Below the pieces are notes generated by a model that had not been told where the DNA came from, searched no databases, and worked only from the letters and a program-made list of their open reading frames with translations. Position numbers and translations under genes: made by a program. A stretch of 64,000 nucleotides of DNA from Helianthus annuus (lineage: Eukaryota; Streptophyta; Magnoliopsida; Asterales; Asteraceae): contig NC_035449.2 in NCBI RefSeq assembly GCF_002127325.2, positions 146,023,946-146,087,945 on the forward strand, given 5' to 3'. This document shows, one piece after another, positions 43,258 through 54,572 of the stretch (position 1 is the stretch's first letter; every line of letters starts with the position of its first letter).

Positions 43258-43995
43258 CTATATGTTAAAAACAATGTAATATTTCTACGATCGAATATTT
43301 TTAAAGGCCGATCTTGAAAACGGTAAAATATTTTTATAAAAAAATAAAACTTTTCTTAAAAAACAACTCAAATTACCCCACCAAAACACCCATTTTTTTA
43401 CTCAAAAAACATCACCCTCAAAAAACAATCAAATTACCCTACCAAAACATCCATTTTTCAACTAAAAAAAACCAACGAGGGGTCCTAATATTAATTATTT
43501 AAAATAAAAAAACTTGTTTTTGTATAAAAGTTTGCTAAAATGATTAATATTGTATAAAATGTTTGTTAAAAAAAAACCCTTCAAGACGCCCAGTATAGGT
43601 CTATACGAGGCATATAAGGGGCAAATGGTCATATATGAGGCCTATACGAAGGGTCCTATACGCCCAGTATAGGCCTATATGAGACGTATTGAGGCAGTCA
43701 AACCAGAAGTGACATGAGTTAGACACTGATTTTGATGTAACCCTATACGCCTCGTATAGGCCTATACGAGGCAAAGGGTGTCTAAATAGGCAGATAAGGT
43801 GTCTGGATAGTTTGAGCCTTTAGAAAAATATCAAATAAAAAAAAAGCAAATGTGTTTGATTGGGATATTTGCAGTCCTTGAAATATGTGAGTGAGGTTAT
43901 CAACGTTTAATGTTTTCTGTTGATTTATTATTTATCGTGTTACTGATACAGGACAAACTGAGAATATTTTCAGGCAATTTCTTCAACCATTTGCG

Positions 43996-44047
43996 ATGCC
44001 TCCTAGAAAGCGTCCGCGGGCCCCAAAGAAAGCTGAGCAAGAACAAG
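43996..44047 (+). pseudogene. F-box pseudogene, first exon
   Basis: ATG at 43996 opens MPPRKRPRAPKKAEQEQ, a basic leader common in plant F-box proteins. It is followed by a GT donor (GGTGGTAAG). The phase fits the exon at 47813 (joint codon GAT). A partial copy of this exon (CCAAAAGAAAGCTGAGCA) recurs at 44250-44275 in the intron. The intron to the F-box exon is 3.8 kb because of a copia insertion. Confidence 0.6.
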
Positions 44048-45123
44048 GTGGTAAGATTACAAGCATAAAATCATCTTGGTTTGGCTTTTGTTTTAGGTTG
44101 TTAGAGATTTTTTATGATGTTATAAGTTCTAATGTAGACATGGTTATTTGAACCTCACATGATGTCATTCCTTGATATTTTCAGTCAGCGACACGCCAAG
44201 ACGAGTACAGGAATCGCATCCACGTGGAAAGCGGGCCAGATTCGAGACCAAAAGAAAGCTGAGCAACATCAAGGTGGTAAAATTACATACCTGAATTTTG
44301 CATGATGTCTTTACTTAAAATTAGTTAAACAGCAAATGCCCGAAATGTTTGAAAGTTATCCTGAGTATATTCTGTTGGGAAACAAGCGGTCTCAAAGAAT
44401 CCCAACAACCCTCCCAAAGCTAACAATAGAGAAATATAACTGAACACAAGAATATACGTGGAAACTCCAAAACCGGAGAAAAACCACGGGCCTCCAGAGA
44501 GAAAGATCCACTATGCGACAAATTTTACAATCACACAGACTAATCTCTCAAGCCTCCCCCCGCCCAATTACAACCACACTTCTCCGAAGCGTTTAACCAA
44601 AACCTTCCTACACTCTAAGACAAGAGAACTAGAAAAGAAAGAAAGAACCAAACACTTCAAGTGTATTTTTGGTTGGGGCACTTTGAAACCAAAGCCTTGG
44701 ACTCCTTTTATAAGCTTGTAGTCCTCCCAAGCTTTCATCCTTGCACCGATGTGGGATGGGCACATTTTTCATATAGCCAAAAACCTAACAAATCTCCACC
44801 TTGGATATATGAAAAAAAAAACAACCACATCAAAGGAACACCGTCTTCAACCGACGATCATACTCCACCATAAAAAAGTATCTCCACTTAGAATAGACCA
44901 TTCTAAGAATTTCTTCTCGACACATGTTGAAAAACCTGCTGAAAATTTATGGTGCAACTTCCCCGCTTGGCATACTCGGAAGTTCATCAGCCATCAACAT
45001 CAATTTTTCACCACACATCTTGCATCTATGCCAACCCAATGCCCATGTGTAAATCCGTGAACCCGCTAACAAATTGCATCCCCTTTCATGGTAGCGCGGG
45101 CATATCATAGGGATGACATAACT

Positions 45124-45918
45124 TCAAAAGAAATCATCACCGTCAACGACGGCGACATTGTTAGCTGTCTTGGAGCTGCTTGCTGAATCTGCTCCACCTG
45201 GACAATTTCTCTTGACATGCCCAGACTGTCCACACTTCCAGCATACAGGAATCTTCTGTGGGTGCTTCTTCTTCCCGTTCCCGTATATTAAAACCGTTCC
45301 TTCTGACGAAGTACGACCGCTACTACCCAGTCTTTTCTCTTCAGACAATAGCTTCTCAGTAACATCCGCATACTTCAGGGTTTCTTTCCCATACATCAGA
45401 ATGGGCTTCATATGCTCATAGGAAGATGTCAAAGATAATATGAGCCTCAGTGCTTTATCCTCATCTTCAACCTTTACTCCAATAGCCTCCAGTTCTGACA
45501 CGATATTATTAAGAACACTTAGATGATCTGAAATTTTTGTATCTCCATCCATACGAAGGGTATGAAACTGTTCCTTGAGATACAACCGATTTGAGATGCC
45601 TTTGCCTTGATACAACTGCTCAAGCTTCTCCCACAAATCCTTTGCAGTTGATATCCCATGCACATTTGCAAGAACATTCTTTGCTAGACACAAACGAATC
45701 CCACTTGCCGCTCTCAAATCCAAATCTTCTCATTCTTCATCATCGTCTTTACTGGTTCCGCTTGAATCCTTGCTTGAAACAGGGGTCGGTTTCCCCCTCA
45801 ACGCCTTGTGTAACCCAGATTGAATCAACACGTCCTTGACTTGAACTTGCCACAAACCAAAGTTGATTCTTCCATCATATTTCTCTACGTCGAACCTCAT
45901 GGGACTGTATTTCGACAT
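45124..45918 (-). pseudogene. gag: Copia Gag with one premature stop
   Basis: Read on the minus strand, the start is MSKYSPMRFDVEKYDGRINF at 45918. A TGA at 45730-45732, probably from TGG, splits it. The rest continues in frame to 45124. UBN2-type Gag features are visible: LWQVQVKDVLIQSGL, ISTAKDLWEKLEQLYQGK, FHTLRMDGDTKISDHL, LTSSYEHMKPILMY. A CCHC knuckle, CWKCGQSGHVKRNC, follows. The ORF stops at GDDFF and no protease, integrase or RT follows. About 264 residues in total, normal for a copia Gag. Confidence 0.9.
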
Positions 45919-46122
45919 CGTATCCGTATCTTCAAAAATAGTATTGTATACTAGAACACCAAGCCTATAAGCAGTACACCCAACAAAGGATTCCCAGGAA
46001 AGAGAGGTGGGTACAATGAACACACTTAAGTACCAAGTCTTTCCTAGCCAGAACCTTCCTAGGATAAAATGCGTATATCCGGCTCGCGTATAATTCTACC
46101 GTATACAAACAGTACCAAATCC

Positions 46123-46272
46123 TCGTTTCTGATGTGGAAGATCAGACTAAGCTGCAACCACAGAGCATACTACGAACCTTCAAAATACCATGACACCCTC
46201 CAAGAAAATTCGTTTCTGATGTGGAAGATCAGACTAAGCTGCAACCACAGAGCATACTACGAACCTTCAAAA
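46123..46272. repeat. 63-bp direct duplication in the gag-only copia leader
   Basis: The block at 46123-46185 (TCGTTTCTGATGTGGAAGAT...) recurs at 46210-46272, a period of 87 bp. It lies in the leader between the primer site and gag. Confidence 0.85.
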
Positions 46273-46733
46273 CCGAGACCTCCCCCAAAACCTGGAGCTC
46301 TGATACCACTTGTTGGGAAACAAGCGGTCTCAAAGAATCCCAACAACCCTCCCAAAGCTAACAATAGAGAAATATAACTGAACACAAGAATATACGTGGA
46401 AACTCCAAAACCGGAGAAAAACCACGGGCCTCCAGAGAGAAAGATCCACTATGCGACAAATTTTACAATCACACAGACTAATCTCTCAAGCCTCCCCCCG
46501 CCCAATTACAACCACACTTCTCCGAAGCGTTTAACCAAAACCTTCCTACACTCTAAGACAAGAGAACTAGAAAAGAAAGAAAGAACCAAACACTTCAAGT
46601 GTATTTTTGGTTGGGGCACTTTGAAACCAAAGCCTTGGACTCCTTTTATAAGCTTGTAGTCCTCCCAAGCTTTCATCCTTGCACCGATGTGGGATGGGCA
46701 CATTTTTCATATAGCCAAAAACCTAACATATTC

Positions 46734-47812
46734 ATGTGTTCACAACTTCCTAAATGGCAAAATCGAATCAATATGAACTAAAGAAAAACTGCAGGAATTA
46801 TTTACCAATTTTCTATTTACTTATTTTATCAGTTAATTATTTACCCCGGTTGACGAAAATCCTCCATTAGGGTTTCTGGGAATCAGTCTTATATTGATGC
46901 TGGGATATTTTTAGTAACTGAAGATTTCAATCCTACAAAAAATTTACAACCAGGAGTTTCTTTTACATTTACAACATTACTATATTGGTTATAAGATTAT
47001 TAATGCCTGGTAATTAGGGCTCTTACAATAACAGGGGAATGTTTATTTGAGAAGAAAATTAAATTAACAGAAAAAGAACAAAGGGTATAAATGTAAAACA
47101 TTAAATAGTTTTTCTCTCAACTCATTTATTATTATCTTTGACTAATTAATTAGTCATAAACATTATCATCCTCTACACTTAAATTTTTGCTTACACACAT
47201 CAAAATTTATCTTACACATTTTAAAATTTATACTACACGTATTGAAATTTATCCTACACACCTCGTGATTTATGCTACACTTTAAATTATATTTTTTCTT
47301 TTTTTTTGAAAAATATTTTTTTTAAATGAGTTACAAATTTAATATAGTTAGCTATTAAAAAGGAAGACTACCAATTAATGATCCATCTAATTTTACCACT
47401 ATACCCTCACACTGATATTAAATGCAAAAATTAAATGAAGTAAAATCAAGCATTTTTATTGGTTGAAAATTTCTTCTTTTTTATTCTTAAAAAAAATTCA
47501 TTTCATTTGAACTATACACTATAATAACATTACGAAATATTTCAATCATACAAATAAAATAGAACCAGGAGTTTCAACTTTCAAAGCCAAGCCAGGTCAA
47601 ATAGTATACATTTTTACTTTTTTGTTTTTTTGAATATGCTTCCGTATTTCTTAACGCTCACTTAATTTTTTTTCCTAATACACCGTCGTGAATTAGTATT
47701 TTTATCTTCATCTGGGTGCTCAACTGAGACCCTTGGACTAGATTATAAGATAAACATTAGAAATAGAATCATATTAGAATTCATAAATTGATAATTTAAA
47801 TTCTCTTTTCAG
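46734..47812 (+). other. F-box pseudogene intron remainder
   Basis: AT-rich. About four degenerate copies of a TTACACATTTTAAAATTTAT unit (22-23 bp) lie at 47190-47280. No gene seen. Confidence 0.5.
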
Positions 47813-48300
47813 ATGAGAGTCAATCATCAGTGGTGGAAGCGTATCTACCTGAACATATTCTACAACAAATATTTACTGGAATGCCTACAAAACCCTTGGT
47901 GCAGTTAAAATGTTTATCAAAGCAATGAAATTGTCTGATTTCAGATCCTAACTTTATGAAGTTGAGATCACGACGGATGATCTCTATCCCCAGCTTTCTT
48001 TTCTATGCCATAGACACTGTGACAAGTAACAAAATGTTGAAGCTTTACTCTCCTTCAATTAACCTGAAGAAATATGGAACTATTCTGGTGATAATGAGTT
48101 TGTGGTTTGTGCCTCTACAAATAAGGCTAATCTTCTTTATCTCATCTAAGCTGTGATGATCCTGCAAAACACTAAACATACCGTTAAGCTCGTTTGGGTA
48201 CATACAACGGGCGCCTTTGCATGATTTGTTCCCTAAAAAATGCAGAAAGGTACGAGTTAAGGGTGATGAACGAACATGGGTTTGGGGAATCATTATGACA
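47813..48300 (+). pseudogene. F-box pseudogene, F-box and start of F-box-associated domain
   Basis: After an AG acceptor the frame reads DESQSSVVEAYLPEHILQQI and on through PTKPLVQLKCLSKQ, a clear F-box (SKP1-binding) motif. A TGA at 47926-47928 replaces the conserved Trp of the KxW..LISDPNF block. It then reads NCLISDPNFMKLRSRRM and loses the frame near 48080. Traces of the F-box-associated domain (DNEFVVCASTNKANLLYL, then LRVMNEHGFG-like) reach about 48290. Intact members recruit substrates to SCF ubiquitin ligases. This copy is dead. Confidence 0.8.
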
Positions 48301-48309
48301 TCGTTCTTC

Positions 48310-48640
48310 CCGCTAATTTCGCATGGTGCCTCTCATTTAGGTGGTGAGGGTTCAAGTCTTATCGTCAAAAATGGTTTAATTTAGGAGGTGTAAGCGTAGG
48401 TCTAGGGGTGTGTGAGTTTGGCGCTCAAAACATGATAACGACCGGTACCTATGTAATCTATGTCAATCAAATGGCTTGTAGCCTGGTACTACCAAGGAGT
48501 GTAGTAAAGTGTTCATTACTAAGTGGTGAGGGTTCTAGTCCCAGGATACGTATTGTTGTAGATTCTGGAGTAGATTAGTGGCCTAGTGAGTTTGTGAGTT
48601 GATGTTCTAAAAATAGTACATGTTAGTACGACTTCGTTGG
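48310..48640 (+). mobile_element. Two tRNA-derived SINE copies (family B)
   Basis: One copy runs from about 48470 (GGCTTGTAGCCTGG, box A-like; GGTTCTAGTCCC near 48530, box B-like) to about 48620. A 5'-truncated relative begins near 48338 (GTGGTGAGGGTTCAAGTC) and ends near 48430. Both end in GTGAGTTTG..G(A)T(G)..CTAAAA-type tails. Confidence 0.55.
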
Positions 48641-49477
48641 GTTAACCCACAAACATTTTTATCCATTTTTTCTTGTATATTTATTAGTTAAATCATGTAT
48701 ACGTGTAATTACACTCCATGATTTTAACATATATGATAACATATTTTTATATTATTTGAATAAAACTATTTAGAAGGTTTTATGCATTATTAGTAGTGAC
48801 TTTTTATATGTTTTCTTTATCCTTTGTATCTTTTACTTGTTGAGTGTATAAATTGAGGTCCCTAATTACAGTTTTGACTCGAGTTTGACCTATTTGGTCC
48901 TTAAGGATGTTGACACATGTGCACAAGAATAGTTAGAAACATTTTCCAGATCATTTGTGATGGCTGATCGATCACATGTTCTACAACTCTACAAGACAGG
49001 TTAAGGCAAACATATAAAGTCATAATGTGTAGATGGCAAAACAAGAATAGCTATGTTTACTTGTCATTTTCCTCTTACGGGTTCTACATTTGATGTCAAA
49101 AGAAGTAAATAGTAATGTGCTTTTTGATTACTCGTTCATGTGATCCTATGAAATGCAACAAATATAAAAGCTATTAGTTTTTTTTCTAAAAAAATTGAAC
49201 TCTTAAAAAAGCGTTAGAGTTTAATCTTTTGCTTTTTCCTTATGGTTGAGCTTTTAAAGCACAAAATTTACCATGGTGACCATTTTTAAATTTACTCCAA
49301 ATATTAATAATCACTTTATAACTCCTCGTGTTAGTGACAAACTCTAATTATGATTTATATGATTAATCATATTGAAATGAAAAAGGTTACTACGTAGGTG
49401 ATGTCCCTTGGTGTCTTGAATTAGTCATTCATGATAATCTAAACTATATAAGTCATTAAATAAGTGTTAGACTATAT

Positions 49478-49674
49478 GCTCATGGCTTTATAGCCTAGTG
49501 GCATTTTGGATGTGAGATTAGATTTCGGGACCAAAAGGTCCTGGGTCTGATTCTCACAAGGGGGTCTTTCTCATACTTATTGGGTTGGTGTATATGCATT
49601 ATGCCTAGTGTATATGGATATGATCGGCTGATTCCGCTGATGGCACGATAATACTCCAGTTGCCGTTAAAAAAG
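49478..49674 (+). mobile_element. tRNA-derived SINE (family A, copy 1)
   Basis: Box A-like TAGCCTAGTGG is at 49491-49501 and box B-like GGGTCTGATTCTC near 49543. The body matches the copy at 49934-50137 through TATGCCTAGTG...GGATATGATCGG to the end CTCCAGTTG..CCGT. A short A-rich tail follows. Confidence 0.8.
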
Positions 49675-49933
49675 TCTTCACCATATCCTTTTGTAACATA
49701 CAATATTTCATTAAGGGTACAAGGCATGGATATAATCAACCTTTAGATAGTAAAAAAAATGTTTTGATTTTATAATCTTGACTTCACAAATCCAATCTAA
49801 TTTATGAAATCAGTTAGTTCATCTGAGCACAATTGCACAAACATGTATTTTTCAATATCGATTGTCTCGAGAAACCAAAAGATATCTTCTTGTTGAAATT
49901 ATTAAGTTCATTGTTAATATAAAACACGACGGC

Positions 49934-50137
49934 CCATGGCTTTATAGTCTAGTGGCATCTTGAGGTGGGATAAGGCTTTGGGACCAATAGGTCCTGGATT
50001 CGATTCCCACAAGGGGGGTTTTCCCATATTTATTGGGTTTCCTCCTGAATTGGTGTATAGGCATTATGCCTAGTGGAGATGGATATGATCGGGTGGTTCC
50101 GCTGGGGGCACGAGGATACTCCAGTTGTCCGTCAGTA
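49934..50137 (+). mobile_element. tRNA-derived SINE (family A, copy 2)
   Basis: Box A-like TAGTCTAGTGG is at 49945-49955 and box B GGATTCGATTCCC at 49996-50008, better preserved than in copy 1. It lies in the same orientation, about 455 bp downstream of copy 1. Confidence 0.82.
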
Positions 50138-50599
50138 ATCCAAATTTGTCGTTCAAAATATATATATAACATGACGTCTAATCACGAAAAATCATACATT
50201 TTTTAATCTTTTAAAATTTGAGATGCATGCCATGAGATATGTTAAAAATATACCTATGGTTCATATCGATGACTTAAATAATTAAGTTATGTTTTTTTAG
50301 TAAATGTTTTATGATTTTTTATAACATATGTTTGTTTTGTGAGGGAAATAAATGGCATGAGGAAATATTAGGCTTATTATGACTTGGGCTGAAGCTGTTA
50401 CAAGGAATGGACCAGTGTTGCGGAGCTGTGTTGCTGAGGTGGAATAGGAATGAAGTTGAAGATAGGGACAAGATCAAGTAAGGCTTATTTGGGTTTGATT
50501 TAGTTTTGAAGATGAACGAGGGTGTCAACCAAAATTGGGTTGATATAACTTATGCGTCAAATGGGTTTTTGAAACAAATTCCTTATTGAACCTACCATT

Positions 50600-50829
50600 G
50601 ATATTGGCTCTTGATATCAAGACGATGGTATTTTCAGAGATAAAAGTTCTAGAGGGATGTAGTTGAATCGTTCGGGTACATACAATGGGCGCCTTTGCAT
50701 GATCTGCTCAAAAATTAATGTGGAAGGATACAAGTTATGGGTGATGAATGAACATGGATTTGGGAAATCATGGTCCAGTCACAATGTCACATCCTTAATT
50801 TCATATGCAACTAATTTTGGGATATTGTG
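50600..50829 (+). pseudogene. F-box-associated domain fragment (second copy)
   Basis: Codons near 50661-50790 read NRSGTYNGRLCMICSKINVE and GYKLWVMNEHGFGKSW, a type 1 F-box-associated domain block. The same block, more decayed, lies at 48180-48290, so the gene or exon was duplicated. The frame continues as FGIL up to the copia insertion at 50835 and resumes at 63040. Confidence 0.75.
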
Positions 50830-50834
50830 TATTC

Positions 50835-51049
50835 TATTAACAATATATAACTTACATTTATTTATTTTCTATTATATATATTTATTGCACATATTAAATT
50901 AAAATCATTGTATATTAGGAAGTCAAATATTGTTGTAACAATTCCTAATTCTCCTCCTTGATTAGTGCTTGTAATCTCTTTAAATATTATAGTCAATAAT
51001 GAGAATGAAATCACCTTTCAATCGTAATCCTTCTGTGGTTACTTCCATA
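50835..51049 (+). repeat. 5' LTR of the TA...TA copia element
   Basis: The 215-bp LTR matches 62825-63039 with three differences (near 50899, 50922 and 50977). PBS-like TGGTATCAAGAGC follows at 51050-51062. Confidence 0.92.
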
Positions 51050-51140
51050 TGGTATCAAGAGCATAAACAAACTCTTGTGAGTTCCATCGATCCTAGACCC
51101 TTTCTTTCTTTCTTTTTTCCTGCTCTCACAGTAACCATCC

Positions 51141-53271
51141 ATGGCTTCATCAATCACTCACATCACAGCCTCCACTCATTTTCCAATCAAACTTACCTCT
51201 AACAACTTCCCCTCTTGGAGGAAACAAGTCCTTTCAACTCTCATTGGTCTAGAACTCGACCACCACATTGTCGGCAAAACCACACCTCCACCGGAAACCA
51301 TCACCGCTGGAGACACAACCAAAGCTAACCCATACTACCTTCCTTGGTTTCGACAAGACCAAATGATTATTAGTGCCCTCCTAGGCAGCTGCTCCGATCA
51401 AGTTCAGCCCATCGTCTCCTCCGCTGAAACGACCCGTCAAGCATGGGACTTACTCAACTCGAGTTATGCTAGTGGTTCGCGCTCGCGCGTTATCTCGCTC
51501 AAGTCAAGATTAGGCAAAAATCCAAGAGGTTCTCGCTCTATTACTGATTTTCTACATGACATGAAAGCGATTTCTGATGAACTTGCCATTACTCAAAATC
51601 CAATTCCCGAGGAGGATCTGGTAGTTCATATTATGAACCAACTTGGTGACGATTACACCAACATTGTGGCTGCTTTAAAAACTCGTGACACTACCATATC
51701 GTTCCCGGAACTATTTGACAAACTTCTTGACCATGAGCGTACTCTAAAAGAGATCACCACCGATCCGATCATAAGCACGGTGAATCAGACGCAACGTCAA
51801 ACGGGTCGCACCTACAACAGATCTGTAGGTGATCATCGCCCCAACAGGTCACCCGTAAACCGTCCTTCCTGGCAGTCAAGATCTGCGGGTCCGCATGCTC
51901 GCCAAAACCGTAACAACACATATTGTTACTATTGTAATTTTGCAGGTCATGAGACGAAAGATTGTCGCAAGCTGAGCCGTTTTCTGCGAGAAAACAATAT
52001 GTCAGTCCAAGGACAAACTATGTCGGCTCCTGTGGTTAATCATACTTCACCTCATCCCACTTCTACAAATCCCGCTTGGATGTGGGATACCGGCGCGTCA
52101 AGTCACACAGCACCAAATCAAAATGCCATACCGGTCCTTTCGGAATACGGCGGCTCGGATGAGATTGCCTTAGGTGATGGTAAGACCCTTCCCATAACAC
52201 ATACTGGTCACACCTCCATTTCCACAAACTCACGCCCACTTTACTTAACTGATGTCTTAGTTGTTCCTAATTTACGTAACCATCTTATTTCTGTTGCCAA
52301 AGTTTGTCGAACTAATCTTGTTTCCGTTGACTTTTTTCCATATCATTTTCTGGTTAAGGACCTACGCACGGGGGTGCATCTCATGCGGGGAGTGAACGTT
52401 AATGACGTTTACTATGGGCCAACCACCTCACGTCCTCAAATTAATGCAACAACAACAGGATCCCTACTCGCTTGGCATCATACTCTTGGACACCCTTCAT
52501 TTCAAGTATTCAAGTCTTTAATCAGTACATTAGGACTTCATTATAATAAATTGTCACATGACTCGTTTCATTGTAAGTCGTGTTCATTGAATAAAAGCCA
52601 TAAACTTCCCTTTGGTAAAAATTCGTTTGTTGCAAATAAACCTTTACAACTTGTTTATTCGGATGTTTGGGGACCGGTTCAAACCTCAATCGAGGGGTTC
52701 AAATACTATGTTATCTTTGTTGATTATTACTCGAAATACATTTGGTTATATCCTATAAAACGCAAATCTGATGTGTCGATACTTTTTCCTCAATTTAAAT
52801 CCTTGGTTGAGAAATTTTTTAAAACACCTCTAATTGCGTTATTTACCGATAACGGTGGTGAATATATTGGACTCGCATCGTATCTCACCTCCCAGGGTAT
52901 TTCCCATTACACAACACCACCTCACACACCGGAGCAAAATGGTGTTGCCGAACGTCGCCATTGACATGTGGTTGAAACCGGCCTCGCCTTGCTCCATTAT
53001 GCCCACCTACCACAAAAATTCTGGTCACATGCTTTTCAAATTGCCACTTATTTAATAAATCGCCTACCCACTTCTATCCTTAACAACAAGTCACCATATG
53101 ATATGTTGTTTCGTACTACACCCACCTACTCTAAACTTAAACCATTTGGTTGTTTATGTTACCCGTGGCTCCGTCCCTACACCACATCTAAATACAACCG
53201 CGTTCAAAAACATGCATTTTTCTTGGTTACTCACCATCTAAGTCGGCGTATAAATGCTTTGATCCCGTCAC
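51141..53271 (+). pseudogene. Copia polyprotein: Gag, protease, integrase
   Basis: ATG at 51141 starts MASSITHITASTHFPIKL. The Gag core covers about residues 1-210. The zinc knuckle CYYCNFAGHETKDC is near 261-274 and the protease WMWDTGASSH near 314. The integrase zinc motif (HHTLGHPSF ... HCKSC) and catalytic DVWGP, FTDNGGEY and EQNGVAER follow. A TGA at 52962-52964, likely from CGA, interrupts AERRH. The same frame continues after it. Near 53220 the frame shifts, and at 53272 the Tat element cuts the region after DPVT. Confidence 0.9.
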
Positions 53272-54572
53272 TGAAGAAACACAAGATAAATGGTCGGAAC
53301 CGAAGTATCTAGGGGGTTTGAATCCGCATAAAGGGTTAGTTCTCTCTCGATTGATTCAGTTGCTACCGAGCTTCTTCTCCGGTGATTCTGCAAAACAGAG
53401 CACCATTAGCCTCGTCAAGGGGAGAAGAGGGTTCTCTCCTTGACCCGACTCCGGTGTGAGAATAAGTATTGGTAATGGAGAAGATAAAGTATTTGAGAAG
53501 TGAATGTGATCTGAGTTTATACCTGAATAGTTCTCCTATTTATAACCGAGAGTTTGGGAGGGAAAACCTGTTATTGAAAAGATAACGGAAGATGCTAACG
53601 TCGTAGCGGTTACATTTCCTTCCGTTAAGTTCTTTTAAATCCACGTCAAGTTGCCTTGATCCGATGTGAGTGCACACGGATCGTGACTTGATCTATGGTT
53701 AGGGATTTGCCACGTGGAAAGTGACTTATGTGGAGATCATTCTCCAATTACATGCTATCGTTGTGATTTCATGAACGTATGTGATAATGACACGTGTCCA
53801 GACGGTTATAACCGTCTAAGTGGTGCACGATCATATTCTTTCTAGAAGATTACTGCTGTAATCTGGTGTGACACCTTATTGTGTGTACACAGCTGGTAAA
53901 ATCCCAAGTCTGGGTAAAATGATATCCAAGTTTGGATATTTGGGCGGGAGTATTGATCTCAGGGTTTTAACCCTTGCTAAATGGAAGGCGGCGCAAGGAT
54001 TTTATGATTTCCTTTGGGCGCGCGACTATCGCTTGTTGATTTCTTCCTCCTTTCTGTAAGACCAATGCGCGGTCGCGCAAGGTTAAAAGGTTGAAAGGCC
54101 AGTTGGTGGTATGGTCTCGAACCCTTTTTATGAGGTTTTTGAGACCTTACCCCTTCAAGTCCCCCCAGTCTAGTGTTGTATTTATGCAAATAAGTGGAGC
54201 ACTGGACTTATGAGAGGGAAAGGTTTTTGGGCGCGAAAAATGATGAGTCTTCTATGAGAAGATTTTAATTTTGTTTTGAAGATTTTGGAAATCTTTTGAC
54301 TTTAGGGGATGGTACAGTTAGGACTGTAGGACAGGCTGACACTGTCAGGTATGTGCTGCTATCCGTGTTTTTCACGCGCGCGTGCAGACGCGTGTGTACT
54401 TTTTCTGCTGTTTTGGGGGACTGTGATACCCGGAAAAATCGCTGTGACGGTTACCGATGCTATTTATTGCGATAAGTATATAACATTTGGGTAACCTCTT
54501 AGTGCCATCATTGCTTTGTTGAAAACTTTTCCCCTTCCTTTCTTTAATTGAAAATCCCCTATTCTTCTTCTC

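Larger units (their letters stand above)
38651..43818. mobile_element. Large fold-back (MULE-like) element with palindrome-rich inverted arms
   Basis: The left arm (38651-40385) and the right arm (40975-43818, less the MULE insert) are inverted copies. For example, 38930-39215 is the reverse complement of 43262-43580 with few changes. The ends GGGTCTACATATTC and GGCTCAAACTATCC (complement) are flanked by TTTAGAAA (38643-38650 and 43819-43826), an 8-bp TSD. The arms are filled with short palindromes of the type CGCCCAGTATAGGCCTATACTGGGCG and with CGTATAGGTCT arrays. No ORF encodes a transposase. An 8-bp TSD with long inverted arms fits a Foldback or Mutator-like element. The exact class is open. 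Confidence 0.75.
44373..46728 (-). mobile_element. Gag-only Ty1/copia element with identical LTRs
   Basis: The two 418-bp LTRs (44373-44790 and 46311-46728) appear identical. The TSD is TATTC on both sides (44368-44372, 46729-46733). Minus orientation is set by the primer site (46297-46308 on the plus strand, TGGTATCAGAGC when read on minus). The interior is 1.5 kb and carries only gag. It sits in the F-box pseudogene intron. Identity of the LTRs implies very recent movement, necessarily with enzymes from another element. Confidence 0.94.
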
